Part shown: piece after piece, positions 24,000-32,334 of the stretch
Numbering within the stretch: the stretch's first letter is position 1
Layout of the letters: every line of letters starts with the position of its first letter
Assembly: GCF_049347105.1 (NCBI RefSeq)
Contig: NZ_CP186334.1
Coordinates: 1,364,001 to 1,428,000, forward strand
Source: Gaoshiqia hydrogeniformans
Lineage (GTDB): Bacteria > Bacteroidota > Bacteroidia > Bacteroidales > Prolixibacteraceae
Direction of reading: 5' to 3'
DNA: 64,000 bases
The notes under the pieces: generated by a model
Seen by the model: only the letters and a program-made list of their open reading frames with translations
Database searches by the model: none
What the model was told of the DNA's origin: nothing
Program-made: the position numbers and the translations under genes

Positions 24000-26369
24000 C
24001 TATTTCAAATTAAGATTGGGCTCACTGCCCAATTTGATGATTAATTCGCCGCCTTTCACCACTTCGCGGAAAGGAACAAAAACAGATTTAAGCTCTTTTC
24101 CGTTTAACCCAATTGATTGAATGTAATGGTTGGACGAAGAATTATTCTCGGTTTTGATGGTAAATGTTTTGCCTTTGTAATAATCACCGTTCAGTTTGAT
24201 GGTGACTTTATCGAACAGCGGGCTGCCGACCTGGAATTTCGGATCGGTTTCGGTGAGACCTTTCACATCGAACAATCCGATTGACGACATCACGTACCAT
24301 GCGCCCAGTTGCCCCTGGTCTTCGTCCTGTCCGTAACCGTAGCCGTGGATACCTTCGGTTCCGTAAAACTCGTTGCAGATAGCCCGCACCCATTTTTGCG
24401 ACAACCAGGGTTTTCCGGAGAAATTAAACATCCATGATACATGCAGGTTGGGTTGGTTCCCGTGATTGTAAAGGGTTTTTAGCCCGGCAAAGGCATCAAC
24501 CTCTTTGCCGCCCCCGAAAATATGTTTCTGCGATTCGATGAAAATGCTGTCGAGGCGGTTGTTGAATGTTTCCTGTCCCAATGTTTCAACCAACTCTTCC
24601 ACATGGTGCGGCACATAAAAGGTGTACTGCACGGCATTTCCCTCCTGAAAGCCGCGCCACGGCGCCAGCGGGTCAAAATCCCGGATAAACTCACCTTCGG
24701 TATCTTTCGGGCGGATCAGCTTCGTTTCTTCGTCAAACAGAAGTTTCCAGCCTTTCGATAACTGGTTCAGCTTTTCATAATCATCCTTTTTCCCCAACTG
24801 TTTGGCAAACTGGCCAACCGCAAAACTACTGAAGGAGTATTCGAGGGTATGTGAAGCTCCAAAGCCGGAACCTTCCTCCACGGTACGCATGTTAAAACGG
24901 TCTTCATACGGACAATAGCCCCGCTCAACAAATTGCCGGGTGTCCATTTTCCCGGCACCTTCAATCCGGCCTTCCCAGCCAATTTCGTTTTTCAAAGCCG
25001 CTTCGTAGCCCAGTTGCACATCAAAATCGCGGATGCCGCAGTTATAGGCCGAGGCAATTGCCAAACCGGTAAAATTCGTTCCAACGCCCGATACATATTT
25101 ACTGCAGGCAATCCCGTCTCCCAGCCAGCCGGCATCTTTATAAACCAGCAACTGGCTTTGCACCCAGTCGGAATAATATTCGGGATAGGCCACCGCCCAA
25201 AGCTGAGTAAGGTTCCAGAAGGCGCCCCAAATCGCATCGGTATTATAATGATGATGGATTGGCTGCCCTTTGGCGTTGAGGGCGATCTGCCCGTTTTCAC
25301 CATTGTTTTTAGGATAAGCGCCGTTTACGTCGCTGGCCAGGCCGCGGCCCAGCAAGGCATGAAACAAGCCGGTGTAAAATTTTACTTTATCGTCCTCGTT
25401 GGTCCCTTCAACGGTGATGCGGCCCAAAGATTCCTCCCATGTTTTCCGGGCGATTTTCAGGGCTTTGTCAAAGTTCATTTTTTTTGCTTCTGCTTCGAGG
25501 TTCATTCGCGCATTCTCAATTGAGGTGTACGAAAGGCCGATTTTTATTTCGATGGCTTCGTTTTCTTCGGTATCGAAGGTAAAATACAGGCCCGCGCCAA
25601 CTCCTTTTTCTTCGCTTTTGTCCGGGGTGATTTTATCCTTCACAAAACTTCCGAATGAAGCCGGCTTCTTGTTCATCTTCCCGGAAAAGTACATGCGTAC
25701 ATCAGCGCCTTGCTGGTATTTATTTACATACACCGGGTACGTGATCACGTATCCTTCAATGCGGTCATCGCCTGAATACGAAACCCAGGCATCTTTCACT
25801 TCGCCGCTTTCGCCCTGTTTGTTGCCAATGTCGAACAGGATATTGGCCTGATTGGTTTTCGGGAACGTGTAGCGGTGAAAACCCACCCGCTTTGTGGCGG
25901 TGAGTTCGGCTTTCACCTGATAATCTTTCAGCAAAACCGAATAATAGCCGGGTTGAGCGATTTCATCCTTTTTATCGAAGCGCGAGCGGTAACCTTCATC
26001 CGGATGATCGAGCGCTCCGGGAACCGTCTGTAAAGCGCCAACGGTAGGCGCAAGCACCACGCCGCCCACCTGAAATTCGTGGAAATTGGCAAACCCTTCG
26101 ATGGAAGTATGCCTGAAATCGTAGCCAACAGCCTGCCAACCGTCGGCGTTTCCCAGGTGAGCATCGGTTGAGGGGGCCAGTTTCGCCATGCCAAAAGGCA
26201 CCGCTGCCGGGGTATAAAAGAACCAGCGGCAATGCGCTGTTCCGATATTGGGATCGACGTAATCGATTGGTTTCGTTGGATACTTCGCTTGTAACGAAAA
26301 TCCAGAAATGAAAACAAAAAGAAACAATACCAGCCCAAATTCCGGGCATTTTAAGGTTCTAATACTCAT
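24000..26369 (-). CDS. GH92 alpha-mannosidase
   Basis: 789 residues with an N-terminal signal (VLFLFVFISGFSLQA, about 14-28). The GH92 layout is an N-terminal beta-sandwich (about 35-270) and an (alpha/alpha)6 barrel. Family segments include DPNIGTAHCRWFFYTPAA, HHHYNTDAIWGAFWN and EDQGQLGAWYVMSSIGLFDV. GH92 enzymes are Ca2+-dependent exo-alpha-mannosidases on N-glycans and fungal mannans. The linkage (1,2, 1,3, 1,4 or 1,6) cannot be told from sequence. It is the second gene of the operon, 30 bp after the other GH92 gene and 5 bp before the PMI-like gene. Confidence 0.92.
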   Translation of the reverse strand: MSIRTLKCPEFGLVLFLFVFISGFSLQAKYPTKPIDYVDPNIGTAHCRWFFYTPAAVPFGMAKLAPSTDAHLGNADGWQAVGYDFRHTSIEGFANFHEFQVGGVVLAPTVGALQTVPGALDHPDEGYRSRFDKKDEIAQPGYYSVLLKDYQVKAELTATKRVGFHRYTFPKTNQANILFDIGNKQGESGEVKDAWVSYSGDDRIEGYVITYPVYVNKYQQGADVRMYFSGKMNKKPASFGSFVKDKITPDKSEEKGVGAGLYFTFDTEENEAIEIKIGLSYTSIENARMNLEAEAKKMNFDKALKIARKTWEESLGRITVEGTNEDDKVKFYTGLFHALLGRGLASDVNGAYPKNNGENGQIALNAKGQPIHHHYNTDAIWGAFWNLTQLWAVAYPEYYSDWVQSQLLVYKDAGWLGDGIACSKYVSGVGTNFTGLAIASAYNCGIRDFDVQLGYEAALKNEIGWEGRIEGAGKMDTRQFVERGYCPYEDRFNMRTVEEGSGFGASHTLEYSFSSFAVGQFAKQLGKKDDYEKLNQLSKGWKLLFDEETKLIRPKDTEGEFIRDFDPLAPWRGFQEGNAVQYTFYVPHHVEELVETLGQETFNNRLDSIFIESQKHIFGGGKEVDAFAGLKTLYNHGNQPNLHVSWMFNFSGKPWLSQKWVRAICNEFYGTEGIHGYGYGQDEDQGQLGAWYVMSSIGLFDVKGLTETDPKFQVGSPLFDKVTIKLNGDYYKGKTFTIKTENNSSSNHYIQSIGLNGKELKSVFVPFREVVKGGELIIKLGSEPNLNLK

Positions 26370-26399
26370 AGAGGTTATATTTTACAATTAGACAACAGG

Positions 26400-29300
26400 C
26401 TATTTTTCTTTTTCTGAAGGTAATTCAAGCCCCCAGTTTTTGTTTGGCTGGTCACCCATAACAAGGGTCAGCTTTCCGCCTTTTAAAAGTTCGCTGGCCG
26501 GAAAACGGAACGAGTCCAGTTTTTTCCCGTTCAGTACGGCACTCTGCACATAAATGTTTTTGCGCGAAGTATTTTTCGCTTCGATGGTAAATTGTTTGCC
26601 ACGGTTGTAGCGTTTCCCCAGGTCGATGACAATTTTTTCGTACAACGGACTGGCAATTTCGTAAACCGGTTCCGCGCTGCACCCGCCGTCCGTCTGGAAA
26701 AGCCCGATGGCAGCCATAATCAGCCAGGCACTCATTTGTCCCTGGTCTTCATCACCCAGATACGCGTTTGCCAAACCGCAGCCATAATATTTCTCGATGA
26801 TCGACCGGCTCCAGCGCTGTGTCAGCCAGGGATGACCGACCCAGTTGAACAGGAAGGCAAAGTGCATCGACTGCTGGTTTCCTTGTACCACCGGGTAGTC
26901 CCAATACTGGTCGTTGGGGGCATTGTAACGCCACGGCTCGCTGGCTTCGAAGCCCCAGTTCAACCGATCGACAAAAGTATTTTCACCCATCACTTTTGCA
27001 AGTCCGGGAACATCCTGCGGCACAAAATAACTTAACTGCCAGGCATTTCCTTCCACATAATGGTGGTTGCGGCCCGACTGGAACGGGTCGAAGGGATCGG
27101 CGAATTTTCCGTTGCTGTCGCGCAATTGGGCATAGCCGTTTTCAGGGTTGAAAGCATTTTTCCACCATGCGCCCCTTTCGGAAAATACTTTGTAATCGTG
27201 GGTTTTCCCCAGTGCTTTGGCATACTGGGCAAGCGTCCAGTCGTCGTACGAATATTCCAGCGTATTGGAGAAACGCCCCAGGTCGGATGGTACATACTTG
27301 TATTTCAGGTATGGCACCAGGTCGCGGTTTCCGGCAAAGCCCCCGGCCACCTGTGTTGCCGGCGTGGTCTGCATCTTTTTCATGGCTTCAAACGCTTTTT
27401 CGGTATCAAAATCGCGGATACCCATCTGGTAAGCCCCCACAATCAGCGGGATTTCGTGTTCGGCCACCATCACCGGGATATATTCCATGCCTGCCGGGCC
27501 TTTTGCCAGCCAGCCGTTCACATCGTACATGGCCAGCTGCGAGTTGACCCATTTCGACGACCATTCGGGAGTTACCAGGTTCCAAAACTGGTTGAGGTTC
27601 CAGAAGGTGTTCCAGAACGCGTCGCAGCCCAACGCCAGGTGATCGGGATTGACGAATTTTTGTTTGGTTTCGTCGGCGGCGATCCATTCCCCGTTCACAT
27701 CGCTCCAGGTGTTGCGGCAAAGCGAACGGAAAAAATTACTGTAAAAACGGACCTTTTCGAGCCGGTTGTCGGTCGTGATTTCAATTCGCGACAAATAGCT
27801 GTTCCATACGTTTCGCTGGTTTTCCACCACAGCAGGATAATTCCAGCCAAAAGGTTCCGAAATTTCTTTCGCGAGATTCTCTCCCGCATTTTTGATGCTG
27901 ACCAGCGAAATGCCGGAACGGGCTTGTACCACATTCGATTTTTGGGTGTCGAATTCCACATATGCCCCGGCATCCTTCAGGTTTTTGCCTTTGATTTGAT
28001 CAGTTCCGACCAGTTCGTCGTTGATCCAGCCACCCATCTTTTTGATCGGCTGATCGAATTCAATCACAAAATGGACAATGTATTCCTGATCGGCGTCGTT
28101 GCTCCACACGGTGGGACGGGGCGAAATCTGGTGGCTTTTTCCTTCAAGACGGTAATCGCTAACTTTCATGATTTCAACTTCAGTCAATTGATAGTCATAT
28201 TCGGAAGGAATATGTAAATCAATCATTACCCGGCCATCTTTTTCTTTCGGGAAGGTGTATCGCTGAAATCCGCAGCGGGTGGTGGCGGTCATTTCGGCCC
28301 AAATATCCGTATCGGTCATATATACTTTATAATATCCCAAGGGCGCTTCTTCCGTGGTTTTGTCAATCCGCGAGCGATAGCCCGAATCGGGATCGAACTG
28401 ATCGCCGACTTTTATCTGCAGTTCGCCATTGGTGGGCATCATGCCCAGCCCGGCCATGGTCCATTCGTGGATATGGCTAAAACAGCCAATGGACTCAAAA
28501 GTAGGCTGGTAACCCGACTGCCAACCGGTATTTTGGTTGTCGGGGCTTAGTTTTACCATGCTGAAAGGCATCCACGGCCCGGGAGCGATCATCCAGCGCG
28601 AGTGTGCCGTCCCGATGCGGGTATCGACATAACCGGCCGGTGTTTGCAACTTTTGTGGCGCCCTGACGATTGTTCCTTTTTCATATTCTTTCCCGTCGAC
28701 CAGAATCCGGTAACTGCTTTCTTTCATTTTCGAAACAGGGGGCATTGGAACCTCCAACTGGTAACGGGCTGTGTCCAGCACAGCGTTGTACACCTGCTTT
28801 CCATCCAGCTCAACAGCCAAGCGGGGATTTCCCGACAAATGTTCCACATCGACCAACAGCGGCTGAAACCGCTTTTTCCCCGACTGCAGTTCGTATCCGG
28901 CAGCTTCAACCGAACGGACGAAAACCTGCTCGTTATCCGTCAGCACCACGCCATCGGGGCCTTCAAGCCGCAAATGGTCAAAAACCACCCACGAACCTTC
29001 CAAAATGGTAATCGTGAAACAGTTACCTCCTTTTTTGATAGTGCCGCTATCGAGTGGAATTTCAAGAATTTGCTCCTTTGATTCTGCTGCGGTTCCGGTG
29101 AGCGAGGCGTCGGTTCCTCCTTGCAATAAAAATTTGTTGTGCTGCGAATTGACGCTCACTTTCAGCAGCGATTTTTTCGGGTTCGCATCCAACAGGTCAA
29201 CCACCAGTTTCCAGTTTCCGCCGGAAGGCAGTTCCTTCACCCCAAACAAAATATTGACCTCGTGCGTCCGCCAGCCCGATGTTCCCCAGGTTCCGCCCCA

Positions 29301-29540
29301 GGTATCGTCGGGACCGGGCAGTACGTACGGGAAATCGTTTTTCTCGGTTGACCTTCCAATTAAATAATAGCGGTCTTCATAACCAAAATCTTTACTCAGG
29401 AATTTTTTGTAATCCGAGGGGCCTAAAGCCAAATCTGCCGAAGAATTATCATTTATACCAATCTTCCAGACTATTTCGGCCTGAAGACTGGAACAAAACA
29501 ACAGCATAATTGCAGCAACGGATACGGCCAGTTTTTGCAT
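26400..29540 (-). CDS. GH92 alpha-mannosidase with N-terminal binding-like domain
   Basis: 1046 residues with a Sec signal (LAVSVAAIMLLFCSSLQA). Residues 22-200 form an extra domain (WKIGINDNSSADLA...GPDDTWGGTWGTSGWRTHEVNI...FDHLRLEGPDG) resembling the beta-sandwich C-terminal domain of rhamnogalacturonan lyases. The GH92 part begins near 300 (YVDTRIGTAHSRWMIAPGPW) and includes DEDQGQMSAWLIMAAIGLFQ. It would hydrolyse alpha-mannosides; the extra domain may bind carbohydrate. It is the first gene of a four-gene minus-strand run and faces the GntR regulator across 220 bp. The two GH92 proteins differ strongly, suggesting different linkages. Confidence 0.9.
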   Translation of the reverse strand: MQKLAVSVAAIMLLFCSSLQAEIVWKIGINDNSSADLALGPSDYKKFLSKDFGYEDRYYLIGRSTEKNDFPYVLPGPDDTWGGTWGTSGWRTHEVNILFGVKELPSGGNWKLVVDLLDANPKKSLLKVSVNSQHNKFLLQGGTDASLTGTAAESKEQILEIPLDSGTIKKGGNCFTITILEGSWVVFDHLRLEGPDGVVLTDNEQVFVRSVEAAGYELQSGKKRFQPLLVDVEHLSGNPRLAVELDGKQVYNAVLDTARYQLEVPMPPVSKMKESSYRILVDGKEYEKGTIVRAPQKLQTPAGYVDTRIGTAHSRWMIAPGPWMPFSMVKLSPDNQNTGWQSGYQPTFESIGCFSHIHEWTMAGLGMMPTNGELQIKVGDQFDPDSGYRSRIDKTTEEAPLGYYKVYMTDTDIWAEMTATTRCGFQRYTFPKEKDGRVMIDLHIPSEYDYQLTEVEIMKVSDYRLEGKSHQISPRPTVWSNDADQEYIVHFVIEFDQPIKKMGGWINDELVGTDQIKGKNLKDAGAYVEFDTQKSNVVQARSGISLVSIKNAGENLAKEISEPFGWNYPAVVENQRNVWNSYLSRIEITTDNRLEKVRFYSNFFRSLCRNTWSDVNGEWIAADETKQKFVNPDHLALGCDAFWNTFWNLNQFWNLVTPEWSSKWVNSQLAMYDVNGWLAKGPAGMEYIPVMVAEHEIPLIVGAYQMGIRDFDTEKAFEAMKKMQTTPATQVAGGFAGNRDLVPYLKYKYVPSDLGRFSNTLEYSYDDWTLAQYAKALGKTHDYKVFSERGAWWKNAFNPENGYAQLRDSNGKFADPFDPFQSGRNHHYVEGNAWQLSYFVPQDVPGLAKVMGENTFVDRLNWGFEASEPWRYNAPNDQYWDYPVVQGNQQSMHFAFLFNWVGHPWLTQRWSRSIIEKYYGCGLANAYLGDEDQGQMSAWLIMAAIGLFQTDGGCSAEPVYEIASPLYEKIVIDLGKRYNRGKQFTIEAKNTSRKNIYVQSAVLNGKKLDSFRFPASELLKGGKLTLVMGDQPNKNWGLELPSEKEK

Positions 29541-29570
29541 ATCGGTCTATTTTAATGTTTATAAAAACCT

Positions 29571-29602
29571 ACTTGTACTAACATTTAAATATTTGTTCAA
29601 AC
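29571..29602. promoter_or_regulatory. Candidate GntR operator: two direct repeats 20 bp apart
   Basis: The 12-mers acttgtactaac (29571-29582) and atttgttcaaac (29591-29602) agree at 9 of 12 positions and start exactly 20 bp apart, two helical turns. They lie 31-62 bp upstream of the GH92 start at 29540, within the divergent region shared with the GntR gene at 29761. The position suits control of the GH92 operon by that regulator. Confidence 0.4.
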
Positions 29603-29760
29603 ATACGAAAATTTATTCAGTGTGCAATTCTTTTCAATCTGCTTTCCGCTTCAACAATTTTACGTTCGATACTTCTTGGTTCAACGCAGGAATTCTTTTC
29701 ACTTACTTTAAAAACATTTTATACTTTTAACTGAAATTTAAGCGTCCCATTTTATTTGCT

Positions 29761-30492
29761 ATGAAATTTGAAGTCGATCACAATAGTTCAACTCCCCTGC
29801 ACATGCAGGCCGAAAAACTTTTACGGGATTTAGTTGCCAAAAAGGAATACCAGGAAGGAAAAATGCTGCCCCGCGAGGTAGAACTCTCCAAACAGCTGGG
29901 CATTTCGAGAAATACGCTGAGGTACGCCATCCTGAAGCTTGTGAATGAAGGTTTATTGTCCCGCAAAAAGGGCTATGGTACCAAAGTCTCAACAACAGGC
30001 ATCTCGGGCAGGGCAAAAAACTGGTTAAGTTTTTCGCAGGAAATGAAAGCGCTGGGCATCGCGGTTCACAATTTTGAACTTCATGTCAGCTGGCAGGAAC
30101 CGGAAAAAAGAGTCCTTTCATTTTTCGACCTCAAGCCGGAAACAAAACTACTGACGCTTGAACGGCTTCGTGGTAAAGAAAATTTCCCCTTTGTATTTTT
30201 CATTTCCTACTTCAACCCCGAAATTGGAATGACCGGAAACGACGATTTCAGTCGCCCGCTATACGAGATTCTTGAAGAAAAATATAAGGTAAAAGCGACT
30301 TTTTCGTACGAGGAACTGAGCGCCATTAAAGCAACTCCCTTCCTGTGCCGGAAACTAAATCTTTCGCCTGACGAACCTGTTCTGTTCCGCCGCCGCTTTG
30401 TGTACGACGAAAATAAACGCCCGATCGAGTACAACCTGGGGTATTACCGGGGCGACAGTTTTGTGTTTACGGTCGAGAGTGAGCGGAAATAA
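29761..30492 (+). CDS. GntR family transcriptional regulator (HutC/UTRA type)
   Basis: 243 residues. The N-terminal winged helix (about 8-78) has the GntR features PLHMQAEKLLRDLV, KMLPREVELSKQLGISRNTLRYAILKLVNEGLLSRKKGYGTKV. The C-terminal UTRA ligand-binding domain (about 90-240) carries LLTLERLRGKENFPFVFFISYFNP and the FRRRFVYDENKRPIEYNLGYYRGDSF ending. UTRA domains bind sugars or sugar phosphates and release the DNA. It is divergent from the GH92-PMI-MFS operon and probably controls it; the inducer could be mannose-6-phosphate or a related sugar, by inference. Confidence 0.9.
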   Translation: MKFEVDHNSSTPLHMQAEKLLRDLVAKKEYQEGKMLPREVELSKQLGISRNTLRYAILKLVNEGLLSRKKGYGTKVSTTGISGRAKNWLSFSQEMKALGIAVHNFELHVSWQEPEKRVLSFFDLKPETKLLTLERLRGKENFPFVFFISYFNPEIGMTGNDDFSRPLYEILEEKYKVKATFSYEELSAIKATPFLCRKLNLSPDEPVLFRRRFVYDENKRPIEYNLGYYRGDSFVFTVESERK

Positions 30493-30498
30493 ACCGGA

Positions 30499-30771
30499 TT
30501 ATTCCCCAAAGATATTTTTGATTACCCCTGCTTTCTGACAACTGGTACATCGCCAATAGATTTCATCCAGTTCACAACTGATCGCTATTTCAATCGTTCC
30601 GTGACATTTTTTCCCAAAACACCGGATGTAACTTGATACAAATTCCTCATTCATCGATTCAAGGGCTTCATCGATAACCAGGCGGAAAAACGAAGTAATT
30701 TCCCTGGTTTTCTTTGGCAGATGCTCCCAATGAACATCCAAATTTTCAAAATCATCCTTCGAATCCATCAT
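30499..30771 (-). CDS. Small hypothetical protein with a zinc-ribbon-like C-terminus
   Basis: 90 residues from the ATG at 30771 (an adjacent ATG at 30768 is equally possible; an in-frame TTG at 30798 is less likely). The N-terminal 50 residues are charged and helical. The C-terminal part has C51, C56, C66, C75 and C78; the final CTSC and the preceding CFGKKC fit a zinc ribbon. No homologue is recognised and no function is proposed. It is convergent with the GntR gene (6 bp gap). Confidence 0.6.
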   Translation of the reverse strand: MMDSKDDFENLDVHWEHLPKKTREITSFFRLVIDEALESMNEEFVSSYIRCFGKKCHGTIEIAISCELDEIYWRCTSCQKAGVIKNIFGE

Positions 30772-30880
30772 AGCTATATTCAGATGCGTGCAAGTCAAAA
30801 TTAGTGGTAATCAAAAAATATCCTCAGTGCAAATGAAAAAGAGCTACAAACAAAAATGCTGTAACTCTCTGATTTATACG

Positions 30881-30954
30881 TGGGCCCAACTGGGCTTGAA
30901 CCAGTGACTCCCTGATTATGAGTCAGGTGCTCTAACCAACTGAGCTATGGGCCC
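30881..30954 (-). tRNA. tRNA with CAU anticodon, probably tRNA-Ile2 (lysidine type)
   Basis: 74 nt on the minus strand with complete cloverleaf: acceptor GGGCCCA pairing with TGGGCCC, D arm GCTC/GAGC, anticodon stem CCTGA/TCAGG with loop CTCATAA (30916-30922; anticodon at 30918-30920), T arm CTGG/CCAG and discriminator A. CCA is not encoded. The anticodon fits elongator Met or Ile2. Base pairs C4-G69, C5-G68 and U12-A23 and A73 match determinants that TilS and IleRS use in E. coli Ile2, so Ile2 is preferred; the 29-41 pair is U-A and not C-G, which weakens this. Confidence 0.85.
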
Positions 30955-30977
30955 TACAATATGTTTTGACGCTTTAT

Positions 30978-31010
30978 CCGATCCGGAGATCGGCTCCCGC
31001 GTTCGGGAGC
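30978..31010 (-). terminator. Double hairpin between lspA and the tRNA
   Basis: CCGATC (30978-30983) with GATCGG (30988-30993) and GCTCCC (30993-30998) with GGGAGC (31005-31010) form two adjacent perfect stems. They lie past the lspA stop (31108) and before the tRNA on the same strand. No T run follows, so they could be a processing site or a factor-dependent terminator. Confidence 0.4.
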
Positions 31011-31107
31011 AGGTCGTTATCGCGTGCTTTGTTGTCCCGATTTTCGGATTGCAAGTTTACAACATTAGCTGAAAATACACAAGCAAAAAGCCAAAATTCA
31101 CCCGAGC

Positions 31108-31767
31108 TTATTCTGCTTCATCCGTTTTATCGGAGCCACTTTCGATGGCGTCTTTAGCATCTAAGCGACTAAACAAACGCCAGTAGAAAATAATAATACT
31201 GAATATGCCAATGGTAATCGCCGAATCAGCCAGGTTAAAGACCGGGCGAAAGAATAAAAAATCCTGCCCTCCCCAGATCGGTATCCAGGCCGGGTAACGG
31301 CCCGAAATCAGCGGAAAATAAAACATATCGACGACCTTCCCGTGCAAAAACGAAGCATATCCGCCTCCTTCGGGAAACAGGCGGGCTACTTCTCCGTAGC
31401 TTTCGTTAAAGATCATCCCGTAAAAGGCGCTGTCGATTATATTCCCCACTGCACCGGCGAAGATCAGCGAAACGCAGGCAATAAAACCCATGGGGATATC
31501 GTCTCTTTTTGCCAGTCTGAATAAATACCATCCGATACCGGTTACGGCAATAATCCGGAAAATACTCAGAAAAATCTTGCCGTATTCGCCGGCAAACTCA
31601 ATTCCGAAAGCCATCCCGTTATTTTCAACAAAATGAATCAAAAACCAATTACCGATTACGGAAAACTCTTCGCCGAGGTACATATTGGTTTTAATCCAGA
31701 CTTTCAGCAGTTGATCAACTAAAAGAATCAGGAAAATAAGCAGAATTGACTTTGTTAGCTTTGTCAT
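31108..31767 (-). CDS. lspA: Lipoprotein signal peptidase (signal peptidase II)
   Basis: 219 residues with four membrane spans. The two catalytic aspartates are D112 in GNIIDSAFYG and D181 in FNLADSAITIG; N49 in FVENNGMAFG belongs to the first conserved block. A loop of about 60 residues between the catalytic blocks and a charged C-terminal tail make it longer than E. coli LspA, as is common in Bacteroidetes. It removes signal peptides from diacylglyceryl-prolipoproteins such as the SusD and lipoprotein glycosidases of this window. A strong terminator lies between the DksA-like gene and lspA, so lspA has at least partly its own transcription. Confidence 0.95.
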   Translation of the reverse strand: MTKLTKSILLIFLILLVDQLLKVWIKTNMYLGEEFSVIGNWFLIHFVENNGMAFGIEFAGEYGKIFLSIFRIIAVTGIGWYLFRLAKRDDIPMGFIACVSLIFAGAVGNIIDSAFYGMIFNESYGEVARLFPEGGGYASFLHGKVVDMFYFPLISGRYPAWIPIWGGQDFLFFRPVFNLADSAITIGIFSIIIFYWRLFSRLDAKDAIESGSDKTDEAE

Positions 31768-31783
31768 GTTCTCAGGTATTCAT

Positions 31784-31819
31784 AAAAAAATGATTGGAAG
31801 AACAGGTTTTTCCAATCAT
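31784..31819 (-). terminator. Intrinsic terminator between the DksA-like gene and lspA
   Basis: ATGATTGGAA (31790-31799) and TTCCAATCAT (31810-31819) are perfect 10-bp arms with a 10-nt loop. On the minus strand the stem is followed by seven T residues (31790-31784). It ends the DksA-like transcript 24 bp past its stop. Confidence 0.85.
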
Positions 31820-31842
31820 CATTGTTTAACAGGTGGTCTTAA

Positions 31843-32220
31843 TTACTTTTGATTATTCTTGGCGTCAATGCTCAGGGTGGCATGAGGCACGGCACGCAAA
31901 CGTTCTTTCGAGATCAGTTTCCCGGTTTCCCGGCAGATTCCGTATGTTTTGTTTTCGATGCGGACCAGGGCCGCCTGCAAATGCTGAATAAATTTCAGCT
32001 GACGTTGCGCCAGTTTGCCGGCTTCTTCCTTCGACAGGGTAGCGGCGCCTTCTTCCAATACTTTGAAGGTAGGCGACGTATCCTGGGTATCATTCCCGTC
32101 ACTATGTGTAATCGAATTCTTATACATTTCATAGTCTTTCTGAGCTTTTTCAAGCTTACCTAAAATAAGCTCTTTAAATTCCGCCAGCTCAGCATCCGAA
32201 TATCTGGTTTTTTCTGTCAT
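31843..32220 (-). CDS. TraR/DksA family protein lacking the zinc cysteines
   Basis: 125 residues. An N-terminal coiled coil (about 8-90) contains an acidic tip-like region with DGNDTQDTSP. The C-terminal globular part YGICRETGKLISKERLRAVPHATLSI keeps the DksA pattern, but only C96 of the four zinc cysteines remains, as in several Bacteroidetes homologues. DksA proteins bind RNA polymerase through the secondary channel and, with ppGpp, adjust rRNA and amino-acid promoters. It lies 114 bp downstream of ileS on the same strand and has its own terminator. Confidence 0.85.
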   Translation of the reverse strand: MTEKTRYSDAELAEFKELILGKLEKAQKDYEMYKNSITHSDGNDTQDTSPTFKVLEEGAATLSKEEAGKLAQRQLKFIQHLQAALVRIENKTYGICRETGKLISKERLRAVPHATLSIDAKNNQK

Positions 32221-32334
32221 AGCTTCAAAGATTTAAGTTCGTTATTCCGCTATTAATACAATAGTCCATTCGGTTTCTAAATTATAAAATAAATTTGAAT
32301 ATGAACAGGTCTTTAAACATACCCGCATCCTTTG

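Noticed and set aside
27060..28217. Long reading frame (385 codons) opposite the GH92 gene
   Set aside because: It lies wholly antisense to a clear GH92 gene and has no recognisable domain; high GC at third positions of the real gene produces such shadows. The same holds for 51045-52043 and 54279-55274.
30881..30954. Elongator tRNA-Met
   Set aside because: Not excluded, but the acceptor C4-G69 and C5-G68 pairs fit Ile2 better; reported as Ile2-like with this doubt.
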